From positions 3,100,001 through 3,164,000 of the forward strand of contig NZ_CP061771.1 of the NCBI RefSeq assembly GCF_011751885.2: 64,000 nucleotides of DNA. Reading direction: 5' to 3'. Below are positions 28,480 to 37,666 of the stretch, one piece after another. The position numbers and the translations under genes were made by a program. Source of the DNA: Salinibacterium sp. ZJ450 (lineage in GTDB: Bacteria; Actinomycetota; Actinomycetes; Actinomycetales; Microbacteriaceae). Position 1 is the stretch's first letter; each line of letters begins with the position of its first letter. The notes below the pieces were generated by a model, which saw nothing but the letters and a program-made list of their open reading frames with translations, was not told the origin of the DNA and searched no databases.

Positions 28480-30315
28480 ATGTCCGCTTCCGACCGTTTC
28501 CCGTTCTTCCGTGAGTTCCAGCCGCCCGCCGGGGCCGAGGGGTGGGAGCGGATGTATCCGTACTTCCTCACCTCGCAGCCGGAGGGTGAGCGGCTCGAAG
28601 ACGCCCGCCTCTGGTTCGCCGACACCATGCACTGGTCGCGCGCGGTGTACCCGCTCGACAGCATCGGCGCCGAAGCGGTCTACCTCGGCGCTGGCCAGAA
28701 CAGCGCCCGCATCTTCGCGCTGCCCACCTCCCTCGGCCTGGACATGCGGGTCGTCAACGGATACGTGTACATCTCGCCCACAGGCATCACCGACCCCGAC
28801 TTGATCAATGAACGGCTCGTCCACTTCCAGGAGCGCGCAGGCTACTACTTCGCAAACTGGGAGGAGCTGTACGAGAAGTGGAAGGCGAAGATGAGCGCCG
28901 TCGTCGACACGATGCGGGCCATCGACTTCCCGGCCCTCGCCGAGTACGAGCCGATCGAGGTCGTCACCGAAGCCCGCGGCCGGTCCACCGCCTGGGACCT
29001 GATCGCCGGCTACCACCAGCTCATCGACGACTTCTTCGTCGCCTGGCAGCACCACTTCGAGTTCCTCAACCTGGGCTACGGCGGCTACATCACCTTCTTC
29101 CAAACCTGTAAGCAGTTCTTCCCCGAAATCTCCGACCAGGCGGTTGCGCGAATGGTCGCCGGTGTCGACGTGCTCGCATTCCGCCCAGATGACGAGCTGC
29201 GCGGGCTAGCGCGCAAGGCCGTCGAACTCGGCGTCGACGACATCGTGACCCGTCGCGATGACCCGGCGGCGATCGTCGCCGCGCTGCGCGACACTGAGCA
29301 CGGCCGGGCGTGGATCGACGCGCTCGAGACCGCGAAAGACCCATGGTTCAACTATTTCGCCGAGTACGGCTTCCTGCACGACCAGGACACCTGGCTGTCG
29401 AACCCGTCCATCCCGTTCGCGGGCATCGCCCGCTACATCCAGATGCTGCAGGGCGGTGAGAACATTGCGCGGGATGTCGCGAAGCTGCGTGCCGAGCGCG
29501 ACGAGATCGTCGCCGAGTACCGCGGCCTGCTGTCCGACGACGAGGCGGCGCAGTTCGACGGCATGCTGCAACTCGCGCGCACGGTGTTCCCGTTCATCGA
29601 GGAACACAACATCTACGTCGAGCACTGGACCCATTCGGTGTTCTTCCAGAAGCTCCGCGAACTGGCCGCACGCCTGGTCGAGGCCGGCTTTTTCGAGGAC
29701 GTGGAAGACATGTACCTGCTGAACCGGTTCGAACTGGACGAGGTGCTGTCCGACGTGGTCGCGTCACACGTGATCGGCGTTCCCGCCCGCGGCGTGCAGA
29801 AGTGGCGGGCCGAGGTCGCCGCGCGACGGGACATTATGACCGCGCTGCGCACGCAGCCGGCCGCTCCCGCCCTCGCAACCCCGCCGGACGAGATCACTGA
29901 TCCGTTCGCGATCATGAACTACGGCGTCACGACCGAGCGCATCCGCGGCTGGCTCGGCCAGACCGGCGGCGGCGAGGGCGCACTCGCAGGAGCCGCGGCA
30001 TCCCCCGGAGTCGTCGAGGGCGTCGCCCGCGTCATCCTGACCGAAAAAGACCTGCCGCAGTTGCAACCGGGCGAGATTCTCGTCGCGCCGATCACCGCCC
30101 CGTCGTGGGGTGCGGCGTTCTCGGTGGCATCCGCGGTAGTGACCGACATCGGCGGCATGATGTGCCACGCCGCGATCGTCTGCCGCGAATACGGGTTGAC
30201 CGCCGTGGTCGGCACCGGCTTCGCGACCACCCGCATCGCGACGGGTCAACGGATCAGGGTCAACGGCGACGACGGCACGGTGACCATCATCGGTGAAGCA
30301 GAGAAGGCAGCATGA
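28480..30315 (+). CDS. Phosphotransferase subunit with PEP-utilising mobile (phospho-His) domain, Hpe-like
   Basis: A 611-residue protein. Residues 1 to about 480 form a large helical region of unknown fold specific to this subfamily (SRAVYPLDSIGAEAVYLG, HHFEFLNLGYGGYI). The last 120 residues form the PEP-utilisers mobile domain, with a phosphorylatable His563 in DIGGMMCHAAIVCREYG. The size and C-terminal domain match the alpha subunit of phenylphosphate synthase and the large subunit of HpeHI and CreHI. These take a phosphoryl group from ATP via the partner and place it on a phenolic hydroxyl. ATG follows AAGGAG; the partner gene overlaps its stop by 4 bp. A paralogue lies at 50678. Confidence 0.9.
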   Translation: MSASDRFPFFREFQPPAGAEGWERMYPYFLTSQPEGERLEDARLWFADTMHWSRAVYPLDSIGAEAVYLGAGQNSARIFALPTSLGLDMRVVNGYVYISPTGITDPDLINERLVHFQERAGYYFANWEELYEKWKAKMSAVVDTMRAIDFPALAEYEPIEVVTEARGRSTAWDLIAGYHQLIDDFFVAWQHHFEFLNLGYGGYITFFQTCKQFFPEISDQAVARMVAGVDVLAFRPDDELRGLARKAVELGVDDIVTRRDDPAAIVAALRDTEHGRAWIDALETAKDPWFNYFAEYGFLHDQDTWLSNPSIPFAGIARYIQMLQGGENIARDVAKLRAERDEIVAEYRGLLSDDEAAQFDGMLQLARTVFPFIEEHNIYVEHWTHSVFFQKLRELAARLVEAGFFEDVEDMYLLNRFELDEVLSDVVASHVIGVPARGVQKWRAEVAARRDIMTALRTQPAAPALATPPDEITDPFAIMNYGVTTERIRGWLGQTGGGEGALAGAAASPGVVEGVARVILTEKDLPQLQPGEILVAPITAPSWGAAFSVASAVVTDIGGMMCHAAIVCREYGLTAVVGTGFATTRIATGQRIRVNGDDGTVTIIGEAEKAA

Positions 30316-31409
30316 CAATCCTCACCGATTCCACGGCCCCGGAGGCGTCGGACCTGAGCCTGGTGGGCGGCAAGGCCATCGGGCTTGCCAGAATGACCGC
30401 GGGCGGCATCCCCGTCGCCCCATGGCTGACGGTGTCCACCCGGGTGCACCGCGATTTTCTCGAACAGACACAACTGAACGCTCACATCGAAAGCGTGGTC
30501 GAGGGGATCGACTGGCACTCGCAAGACAGCCTGGCCGAGGCCGAGCAGACGATCGCGGCGGTCTTCGCCGAAACGCCGGTTCCCCCGGCCATCGCGGAGG
30601 ACATCGCCGCCGGCTACCGCGGACTCGCGGAGCGGATCGGGGTGCCAGAGCTCTCGGTCGCGGTTCGCTCCTCGGCGACCGCGGAGGACACCCCAGACTC
30701 GAGCTTCGCCGGCGAGTATGAAACATACGTCGGCATGGTCGGCGCCGAGCAGGTCATCGAGCACGTCAAGCTGTGCTGGGCGAGCGGATTCACCGCGCAC
30801 GCCATGGCCTACGCGCACGACCGGGGCTTCTCTCCGCTCGCGGTGTCGATGGCGGTGGTCGTGCAGAAAACCGTCAAGGCGCGCGCGGCCGGGGTCATGT
30901 TCACCCTCAGCCCGGCCACCGGCGACCGCTCGCGGATCGTGGTCGAGGCCAGCTGGGGAATCGGGCTGGCCGTCGTCGGCGGCGAGGTCACCCCCGACCG
31001 CTACGCGGTGGACAAGGTAAGTCTCAACATCCTCGAGCGCATCCCTGGCGACAAGAGAATCGAGTACCTCGACGGCCAGCGGTCGACCCCGGTCGAGGAA
31101 TCCCGACGGGCAGTGCTCTGCCTGTCCGACAGCGAGGTGCTCGAGCTGGCGCGGCTCGGGAAGACGCTGGAGAAGCAGCAGGGCGTTCCGCAGGACATCG
31201 AGTTCGCGATCGATCGGGAATTGCCAGACGGGGCGAACATCATCCTGCTGCAGTGTCGCCCCGAGACCGTGTGGTCCACGCGCAAGCGGGCGGCGGCCGC
31301 CGCGTTGCCGCTGATCGACCAGGTCGCCGCGAGCGTGTTCGGGCTCGGCAAGCCCGGGTCGGCTGGCAGACGCGACCTCGTCCTGGGGGAGGTGGGCCAT
31401 GCCCGCTGA
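30312..31409 (+). CDS. Phosphotransferase ATP-grasp subunit (PEP/pyruvate-binding domain), Hpe-like
   Basis: The 365-residue protein is the N-terminal PPDK/PEP-synthase ATP-binding domain on its own. It shows VGGKAIGLARMTAGGIPVAP, AVRSSATAEDTPDSSFAGEYETY, KLCWASGFTAHAMAYA, VQKTVKARAAGVMFTLSP and a closing QDIEFAIDREL...LLQCRPETVWS. It binds ATP and phosphorylates the His of the preceding subunit, like the beta subunit of phenylphosphate synthase (about 40 kDa). There is no PEP/pyruvate barrel domain, so it is not a complete PEP synthase. It overlaps the next gene by 11 bp. Confidence 0.9.
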   Translation: MTILTDSTAPEASDLSLVGGKAIGLARMTAGGIPVAPWLTVSTRVHRDFLEQTQLNAHIESVVEGIDWHSQDSLAEAEQTIAAVFAETPVPPAIAEDIAAGYRGLAERIGVPELSVAVRSSATAEDTPDSSFAGEYETYVGMVGAEQVIEHVKLCWASGFTAHAMAYAHDRGFSPLAVSMAVVVQKTVKARAAGVMFTLSPATGDRSRIVVEASWGIGLAVVGGEVTPDRYAVDKVSLNILERIPGDKRIEYLDGQRSTPVEESRRAVLCLSDSEVLELARLGKTLEKQQGVPQDIEFAIDRELPDGANIILLQCRPETVWSTRKRAAAAALPLIDQVAASVFGLGKPGSAGRRDLVLGEVGHAR

Positions 31410-32745
31410 CGCACTCTGGGACGCCGAGAACGACACCCGGCCATGGGCAGACACCCAAGCCGCGCAGGCGCAACAGCTTCCCGGCCTCATCCGGCGGCTG
31501 TCGTCGGCGTCGGACGGGTGGCGGGAACACCTGAAGCGGGCGGATGTCGCGGGCGCGGCATCCCTGGAGAGCCTTGCCAGCATCCCGTTCACCACCAAGG
31601 ACGACCTGCGGGCGAGCCAGGCTGAGACCACGAGTGGCACGCCACTCGGCAGCCTGCAGGCCGCACCCACTGGTGAGCTGGTGCAGATCATCGCGTCCTC
31701 CGGGACGACCGGCACCCCAGTGTTCTTCGGCCTGACCGAGGGCGACTGGGCGCGCTGGAAGTTCAGTATCGGCAATGCCTTCTTCACCGCCGGGGTGCGC
31801 CGCCCGAGCATCGTGGCGTTGACCACCGGCATGCCCATGGTTGCGGGTGGCATCGCCTACGCCGATGCCATTCGGGAAGCCGGCGGAACGCTCGCCTGGG
31901 TCGGCGGACAAACTGTGCCGCGCACCGCGACGATTCTCGAGCGACTGGGCGTCGATGTCTTCGTCGGCACGGCCTCGTACGCGACCTTCTTCGCCGATCG
32001 GATCGCCGAAGAGCTCGGCAGGCCAGCCACCGAACTCTCGGTGCGCACAATCATCGGCGGCGGCGAGCCCGGGCTCGGCGTGCCCGAGATCCGCGAGAAG
32101 GTCGCGGCCGCGTGGGGGGCCACCCGCGTGAGCGAGATCATGGGGCTCGGCGACGTGCTGCCGGCGATGTGGGCGGAGTGCCCGGTGGGCCAGGGCATGC
32201 ACTTCACGGCCGCGCCGAGTGTGCTGGTCGAGCTGATCGACCCGGACAGCGGGGAGCACGTGCCATGGGACTCGGGAGCGACCGGTGAGGCGGTGTACAC
32301 GACCCTCCTGCGCGAGGCGTCGCCCGTGGTGCGGTTCCGCTCGCGGGACCATATGGAGGTCACCGGGATGGACTGCGCCTGCGGGCGTACCTCGCCGACC
32401 GTGCGCTGCATCGGCCGCACCGACGACATGCTCATCTACAAGGCGATGAACGTGTTCCCCTCGGCGATCCGCGAGGTCGTTCTGGGCGCCAGTGAAGGAC
32501 GACTGACAGGAGCAATGCGCATTCGCAAGGAGACCGCCGCTCAGGTGCGGTTCGATGACCCGATTCCGCTGGAGATCGAGGTCAGCGACGCCATGCCTGC
32601 GGCCGAACGGGACAGATTGCTGGCCACCATTGCGGAGCAGGTGCGACAGCAGCTTCGCGTGCGGGTCAGCCCCGAAGCGCTGCAACCCGGCACGATCCCG
32701 GTGGGCGCATACAAGAACGCACTCACCTACGTGGGGGAGCAATGA
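31399..32745 (+). CDS. Phenylacetate-CoA-ligase-like AMP-binding enzyme
   Basis: The 448-residue protein resembles PaaK. The P-loop SSGTTGTPVFF is at residues 100-110, an adenylate-binding motif lies in EIMGLGDVLPA, and the C-terminal hinge and lid include IGRTDDMLIYKAMNVFPSAIREV. A CACGRTSP segment resembles the CxCGR motif of the family. It would activate an aromatic acid as CoA thioester. In Sphingobium SYK-6 VceA acts on vanilloyl acetate at the equivalent step, and here the predicted substrate is 4-hydroxybenzoylacetate or its vanilloyl analogue. It overlaps both neighbours. Confidence 0.85.
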   Translation: MPADALWDAENDTRPWADTQAAQAQQLPGLIRRLSSASDGWREHLKRADVAGAASLESLASIPFTTKDDLRASQAETTSGTPLGSLQAAPTGELVQIIASSGTTGTPVFFGLTEGDWARWKFSIGNAFFTAGVRRPSIVALTTGMPMVAGGIAYADAIREAGGTLAWVGGQTVPRTATILERLGVDVFVGTASYATFFADRIAEELGRPATELSVRTIIGGGEPGLGVPEIREKVAAAWGATRVSEIMGLGDVLPAMWAECPVGQGMHFTAAPSVLVELIDPDSGEHVPWDSGATGEAVYTTLLREASPVVRFRSRDHMEVTGMDCACGRTSPTVRCIGRTDDMLIYKAMNVFPSAIREVVLGASEGRLTGAMRIRKETAAQVRFDDPIPLEIEVSDAMPAAERDRLLATIAEQVRQQLRVRVSPEALQPGTIPVGAYKNALTYVGEQ

Positions 32746-33614
32746 CGACGGTTGACATCAACGCCCTCGAGGCGATCGACATACACGTGCACATCGACAT
32801 GGACGACCATGGCCATGCATCGCTGCCCGACCACCTGATGGAGGGCGCGCAAGCGCACTTCCAGTCCTCGGGAGGCATTCCCAAGCTGGCGGATATCGCT
32901 GCCTTCTACCGCGAGCGAAAGATGGCCGCCGTCGTCTTCACTGTCGACTCGGAGTCCGTAACCGGCCAACGCGCCATCTCGAACGATGAGATCGCCGACG
33001 GCGCCGCGCAACACTCCGATGTGCTCATTCCGTTCGGCAGCATCGACCCCGCCAAGGGTAGTGCCGCAGTGGATGAGGCCCGACGGTTGGTGACGGAACG
33101 CGGCATCCGCGGCTTCAAACTGCATCCGAACCTGCAGGCGTTTTTCCCGAACGAGCGGAGCGTGTATCCGTTCTACGAGCAAATCGAGCAGTTGAACGTG
33201 CCGATCATCTTCCACACCGGACAAAGCGGTGTCGGCTCCGGGCTGCACGGGGCTGGCGGACTGCGGCTGAAGTATTCCAATCCTCTCCATATCGACGACG
33301 TCGCGGTGGACTTTCCGGATCTGCGCATCGTGATGGCGCATCCGTCCTTCCCTTGGCAGGATGAAGCGCTCGCTGTGGCGGCGAAGAACCCGAACGTATA
33401 CATCGACCTGTCGGGGTGGTCACCGAAGTACTTCCCACCCAACCTCGTGCAGTATGCGAACAGCCTCCTGAAGGATCGGGTGCTCTTCGGGTCGGACTAT
33501 CCGCTGCTCACGCCCGACCGCTGGATTGCCGACTTCGACAAGCTCGAGATCAAACCCGAGGTGCGGCCGCTGATCATGAAGCAGAACGCGGTGCGTCTGC
33601 TCAGGCTCGACTAG
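32742..33614 (+). CDS. Amidohydrolase, probable hydroxyaryl-beta-ketoacyl-CoA hydrolase
   Basis: This 290-residue COG2159-type metal hydrolase has the N-terminal HxH (AIDIHVHIDMDDHGH, His15 and His17), GFKLHPNLQAF, IIFHTGQSG, VMAHPSFPWQDEA and LFGSDYPLL with the late Asp. Related amidohydrolases (for example CouO of Rhodococcus jostii RHA1) cleave 4-hydroxyphenyl-beta-ketoacyl-CoA to hydroxybenzoate and acetyl-CoA. That is the C-C bond cleavage expected as the last step of this operon. It is the last gene, overlapping the CoA ligase by 4 bp (ATGA). A possible hairpin (GCGGCC...GGCCGC, 33614-33632) follows. Confidence 0.82.
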   Translation: MTTVDINALEAIDIHVHIDMDDHGHASLPDHLMEGAQAHFQSSGGIPKLADIAAFYRERKMAAVVFTVDSESVTGQRAISNDEIADGAAQHSDVLIPFGSIDPAKGSAAVDEARRLVTERGIRGFKLHPNLQAFFPNERSVYPFYEQIEQLNVPIIFHTGQSGVGSGLHGAGGLRLKYSNPLHIDDVAVDFPDLRIVMAHPSFPWQDEALAVAAKNPNVYIDLSGWSPKYFPPNLVQYANSLLKDRVLFGSDYPLLTPDRWIADFDKLEIKPEVRPLIMKQNAVRLLRLD

Positions 33615-33676
33615 CGGCCCGGGTCAGGCCGCGGCACGTTCCCAGGTGAGGTTAGCGGCTGGCCGCTGCGGCTCCC

Positions 33677-35125
33677 CTACGCCGACTCGCGCGCCGGGAA
33701 CACCTGCGGGTGGCTGCCGGCGATCTGCTCGATCACGCGAACCACCTGGCAGCTGTAGCCGAACTCGTTGTCGTACCAGACGTAGAGCACCAGGTTGCGG
33801 CCGTTCGAGATCGTGGCAAGCCCATCGACGATGCCGGCGCGGCGGGACCCGACGAAGTCGCTGGAGACGACCTCGGGCGAGTCGATGTAGTCGATCTGCT
33901 GGCGCAGCGCTGAGTTCAGCGAGAGTCCGCGCAGGTAGGCGTTGACGTCATCCTTGGTGGCAGCGCGGTCCAGGGTGAGGTTGAGGATGGCCATCGACAC
34001 GTTCGGCGTGGGCACCCGGATGGCGTTGCCGGTCAGCTTGCCCGCAAGCTCGGGCAGCGCCTTGGCGACAGCGCTGGCGGCCCCGGTCTCAGTGATCACC
34101 ATGTTCAGCGCGGCGGCGCGGCCGCGGCGGTCGCCGTTGTGGAAGTTGTCGGTGAGGTTCTGGTCGTTGGTGAACGAGTGCACCGTCTCGACGTGGCCGT
34201 GCTCGATGCCGTATTCGTCGTTGATCGCCTTCAGCACTGGGGTGATGGCGTTGGTGGTGCAGGATGCCGCGGAGAGGATGAGGTCGTCGTCGCCGATCAC
34301 GTCGTGGTTGATGCCGTGCACGATGTTCTTCAGGTCGCCCTTGCCCGGGGCGGTGAGCAGAACCTTGGAGACGCCCTTCGCCTGCAGGTGCTGCGACAGC
34401 CCGTCCCGGTCGCGCCAGCGGCCGGTATTATCGACGACGATCGCGTCGTCGATGCCGTAAGCGGTGTAGTCGACGGTCGTGGGGTTGTCGGAGTAGATCA
34501 CCTGGATCAGGGTGCCGTTGGCGAGGATCGTGTTGTTTTCGGTGTCGACCGTGATGGTGCCCTCGAACGGGCCGTGCACCGAGTCGCGGCGCAGCAGGCT
34601 CGCCCGCTTGATCAGGTCTTTCTCGCCGCCTCTGCGCACCACGATGGCACGCAGCCGCAGGCCCTGGCCGTTGCCGTCGTGCGCGATGAGAATCCGGGCG
34701 AGCAGGCGGCCGATGCGCCCAAAGCCGTACAGCACGACATCCCGACCCTCCTCCGCCTCGCCGCCGCCGAGCACGTCGGAGAGTTCGGTGCGCAGGAAGT
34801 CGTCCAGGCCGCGGCCCTCGCCGATCTCCTTGTAGCGGGTCACCAGCTTGGCCAGGTCAACGGATGCCGCGCCAAGGTCAAGCTCGGACAGCGCCTCGAT
34901 CAGGGGCAGGGTCTCCTGTACGGCAAGCTCGGTGTTGTCGAGCTGCCGCGCGTAGCGGTGCGCCTTGAGGATCCCGATGGCCGACTTGTGAATCAGCCGC
35001 CGCCCGTGGATCGACACCACCACGCCGCGCTCTCGGTACAGCGCACCGATCAGCGGAATCATGCGTTCAGCGATCGCCTCCCGAGTCATCCAGTGTTTCA
35101 GAGCGGTGTCGGAGGCGTTGTTCAT
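33677..35125 (-). CDS. gap: Glyceraldehyde-3-phosphate dehydrogenase, long (about 480-residue) type
   Basis: The 482-residue protein begins with an N-terminal extension of about 120 residues (ALKHWMTREAIAERMIPLIG onward). The GAPDH core follows: NAD domain VVLYGFGRIGRLLARIL, the catalytic Cys in SAASCTTNAITPV, HSFTNDQNL, PTPNVSMAILNL, and WYDNEFGYSCQVVRVI near the end. This long form is known in actinobacteria (GapB/GapX of Corynebacterium) and is usually gluconeogenic rather than glycolytic. ATG at 35125 follows AAAGGAAG; the further open frame upstream is not coding. The direct neighbours are unrelated catabolic genes. Confidence 0.92.
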   Translation of the reverse strand: MNNASDTALKHWMTREAIAERMIPLIGALYRERGVVVSIHGRRLIHKSAIGILKAHRYARQLDNTELAVQETLPLIEALSELDLGAASVDLAKLVTRYKEIGEGRGLDDFLRTELSDVLGGGEAEEGRDVVLYGFGRIGRLLARILIAHDGNGQGLRLRAIVVRRGGEKDLIKRASLLRRDSVHGPFEGTITVDTENNTILANGTLIQVIYSDNPTTVDYTAYGIDDAIVVDNTGRWRDRDGLSQHLQAKGVSKVLLTAPGKGDLKNIVHGINHDVIGDDDLILSAASCTTNAITPVLKAINDEYGIEHGHVETVHSFTNDQNLTDNFHNGDRRGRAAALNMVITETGAASAVAKALPELAGKLTGNAIRVPTPNVSMAILNLTLDRAATKDDVNAYLRGLSLNSALRQQIDYIDSPEVVSSDFVGSRRAGIVDGLATISNGRNLVLYVWYDNEFGYSCQVVRVIEQIAGSHPQVFPARESA

Positions 35126-35373
35126 GACTTCCTTTGGGTCAGGTGGTACTTCCATCCTGACAAGAGTCGCCACTTCTGATGCGCCAGTAGCGCGCGAAAC
35201 CTCGGCAGATCGGTGCCCTGCGTTAAATTTCGCGACTCTTTCGAGCGGTTCGCGAGGACGGCCCCGGTCTGCGGCTGGCCGGCCAGGTTGCCGACTGAGA
35301 TCTGGCATTCGGTCGTTCCCGACCGCGCCGAAGGACCAAACGCCAGACTTCGCGAGCCGCGGCGCGAGGCGAC

Positions 35374-35733
35374 TCAGGAATGCTTACTCTGGTCCATCCA
35401 CCACTCGGTGAACTCGCGCGCCCTGCCGTCGTCGGCCAGCCGGATCACCCACAGGTTGCTGTAGGTGCGGCCGTCCTTGTAGTTCGTGACGCCCTGAACG
35501 ATCGCGACATCCGTGGTGACCGACAGCGGCGACCAATCGAAGGTCGCGGCCCCCGATTCATCGCGGCGCTCGAGCCAGTTCGACACGATCTCGTCGTGCC
35601 CGCGCCAGGGATCCAGCCACGGGTCGGTGCGGTACTCGGCATCCTCGGTGAAGATGGCGCGGATGTCGTCCGGCTCATTGGATTCCCACGCCCGGCGATA
35701 TCCTTCGACCCACGCGGTGACGGTGTCTGCCAT
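35374..35733 (-). CDS. SnoaL-like (NTF2-fold) protein
   Basis: The 119-residue protein has the cone-shaped NTF2-fold pattern WVEGYRRAWESNEPDDIRAIFTEDAEYRTDPW, read as two blocks, then DEIVSNWLERRD and a C-terminal REFTEWWMDQS. Such proteins are small cyclases, isomerases or ligand-binding units; no catalytic assignment is possible. It is a monocistronic gene 248 bp from gap, which is on the same strand. Confidence 0.8.
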   Translation of the reverse strand: MADTVTAWVEGYRRAWESNEPDDIRAIFTEDAEYRTDPWLDPWRGHDEIVSNWLERRDESGAATFDWSPLSVTTDVAIVQGVTNYKDGRTYSNLWVIRLADDGRAREFTEWWMDQSKHS

Positions 35734-35860
35734 GCCTCCGTTTTACTCTCGAACCGCTGGCGGCGGCACCCCTCTGCGGAACATGTGTGTGGATTAGGCT
35801 TCGACCGCGCACACCGCCGCCACGAAACGGCAGGCGCGAACCGACAGAGAGGTCATCCGC

Positions 35861-36742
35861 ATGAACGTCAGCACCGCCCAACGAGACAGCCTCAAGCAGC
35901 AAATCGGCTCGTTCGGAATCTGGCGCACTCACTCAAAGTGCGACACCTCGTTCGTGCAGCAGGTTGAGCGGCTGGGCTTCGGCGCCCTCTGGCTGGGCGG
36001 GTCGCCCGCTGGCGATCTGGTGGAGGTCGAGCGGATGCTCTCCGAAACCTCAACGCTGGTGATCGCCACGGGCATCATCAACATCTGGCGCGCAGATGCC
36101 GAGCAGGTGGCCGAGTCGTTCCACCGGGTGGCCGCCGCGCACCCTGGCCGGTTCATCCTCGGCATCGGCGGTGGCCATCCGGAGCGCGACAACCCGCTGG
36201 CCGGGCGGCCGTACGAGGCAATGCTGCAATACCTCGACGTGCTCGATCGGCAGGACGTGCCATCCGAATCACGGATGCTGGCAGCCCTCGGCCCGCGCAT
36301 GCTGCAGCTCGCCGCCGACCGGTCGCTCGGCGCGCATCCGTACCTGACAACTCCCGGACACACCAGGGAAGCCCGCGAGATCATCGGTGCCGAGCCGCTA
36401 CTGGTGCCGGAGCAGCGCATCGTGATTGAAGCGGACCCCGACCTCGGGCGGGAGCTGGCTCGGCAGACGATCGCGCCGTACCTCAAGCTGACAAACTACC
36501 GCCGCAATTTCGAGCGCTTCGGGTTCGACGAGGAGAGCATGCGGGATGTCGGCAGCGACGCGTTGATCGACGGCCTGGCGGCGCACGGGCCTGCTGAGGT
36601 CGCAGCGTCTCGGCTTCTGGAGCACTTGGATGCCGGTGCGGATCACGTGGCGGTGCAGGTCATTGCGGCGCCCGACGACGAATCGGATGCCTACCGGGCG
36701 CTGGCCGAGCAACTTGAGCTGACGTCTGCGGAGCGCGTCTGA
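35861..36742 (+). CDS. LLM-class F420-dependent oxidoreductase
   Basis: The 293-residue luciferase-like protein has LGFGALWLGGSPAGDL, VIATGIINIWRADAEQVAESFHRVAAAHPGRFILGIGGGHPE (cited as the F420/FMN-site region) and LAALGPRMLQLAADRSLGAHPYL. It belongs to the TIGR03620-like group of putative F420 enzymes. It stands alone between divergent and unrelated genes. The substrate is unknown. ATG follows GAGAGGTCATCCGC. Confidence 0.85.
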   Translation: MNVSTAQRDSLKQQIGSFGIWRTHSKCDTSFVQQVERLGFGALWLGGSPAGDLVEVERMLSETSTLVIATGIINIWRADAEQVAESFHRVAAAHPGRFILGIGGGHPERDNPLAGRPYEAMLQYLDVLDRQDVPSESRMLAALGPRMLQLAADRSLGAHPYLTTPGHTREAREIIGAEPLLVPEQRIVIEADPDLGRELARQTIAPYLKLTNYRRNFERFGFDEESMRDVGSDALIDGLAAHGPAEVAASRLLEHLDAGADHVAVQVIAAPDDESDAYRALAEQLELTSAERV

Positions 36743-36823
36743 GCTCTCGCCTGTGGGCCGGAGCCGGTGAGGGGGGGTCGCTCCGTCGTCACAGGTAAAC
36801 CGCGGACAAGTACGCTGAAGACC

Positions 36824-37666
36824 GTGGATGAGACTACGCGCGTGGCCGAAACCAGGCGACTGCGCGACGCCGTCGCGACGGCTGCCACCTCGAAGACGGT
36901 GCGCGGGTTCTTCTCCGGCATAGCGTTGCTTGGGCGTGGGCTCGGCATGTGGGTCACTTCGCCGAAGCTGATGCTGCTCGGCGCGATCCCCGCCCTCATC
37001 GTCGGAGCCGTTTACGCCGCGCTGATCGTGCTGCTCGCGGTCAACATCGACGGCATCGCGGTGTGGCTCACCCCGTTCGCCGAGGGCTGGGACGAACCGT
37101 GGCGTCTGGGCACGCGGATCGCCGCCGGCGGCGCACTGTTCGGATTCACCGGCCTTGTGCTGGTGTACACGTTCGTGGCGATCACGCTGACCGTCGGCGA
37201 CCCGTTCTACGAGCGGATCTGGCGGAAGGTCGAGCAGCGTCTCGGCGAACCACCCGCCGACCCGGACGAGTCGTTCTGGACGTCGATGTCGCGCGGCATC
37301 GGCAACGGACTGCGCCTGCTGCTGCTCACCGCCACGGTGGGCATCGGGCTGTTCGTGTTGGGCTTCATTCCGGTCGTCGGTCAGACCGTGGTGCCGGTGC
37401 TCGCGGCGTCCCTCGGCGGCTGGTTCCTAACGTTGGAACTCACCGGCTTCGCGTTCGACGCACGGGGGCTGTCGCTGCGCGACCGGCGACGGATGCTCGG
37501 AGCTCGCCGCTCGACCGCGCTCGGCTTCGGCGTCGCCACCTATCTACTGTTCCTTGTCCCGCTGGCTGCGGTGGTGGTGATGCCGGCGGCGGTCGCCGGT
37601 GCGACCCTGCTCAGCCGAAGCGCGTTGGAGAACCCCGCGACGACTACTCCTACCGCTGCGGGGTGA
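36824..37666 (+). CDS. EI24 domain membrane protein
   Basis: The 280-residue protein starts at a GTG (36824). Transmembrane segments include LMLLGAIPALIVGAVYAALIVLL, seen from about residue 47, LFGFTGLVLVYTFVAITLTV, LLLTATVGIGLFVLGFIPVVG and YLLFLVPLAAVVVMPAAVAG. The DPFYERIWRKVEQRLG segment and overall layout match EI24/CysZ-like proteins of actinobacteria, whose transport role is unproven. An in-frame start at 36767 is possible. The gene ends 17 bp inside the convergent alcohol dehydrogenase gene. Confidence 0.8.
   Translation: MDETTRVAETRRLRDAVATAATSKTVRGFFSGIALLGRGLGMWVTSPKLMLLGAIPALIVGAVYAALIVLLAVNIDGIAVWLTPFAEGWDEPWRLGTRIAAGGALFGFTGLVLVYTFVAITLTVGDPFYERIWRKVEQRLGEPPADPDESFWTSMSRGIGNGLRLLLLTATVGIGLFVLGFIPVVGQTVVPVLAASLGGWFLTLELTGFAFDARGLSLRDRRRMLGARRSTALGFGVATYLLFLVPLAAVVVMPAAVAGATLLSRSALENPATTTPTAAG

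Noticed and set aside
28480-31409. A split housekeeping PEP synthase or pyruvate phosphate dikinase
   Set aside because: The PEP/pyruvate-binding barrel is missing in both proteins, the large subunit has an unrelated N-terminal half, and the genes sit inside an operon of carboxylase, phosphatase and aromatic-acid genes. The same holds for the pair at 49537-52552.
33614-33632. Rho-independent terminator of the Hpe-like operon
   Set aside because: GCGGCC...GGCCGC forms only a 6-bp stem and no T-run follows, so I mention it with the last gene but do not list it as a terminator.
37650-37666. Frameshift or fusion between the EI24 gene and the alcohol dehydrogenase
   Set aside because: The two genes are convergent and each ends normally; a 17-bp tail overlap is sufficient explanation.
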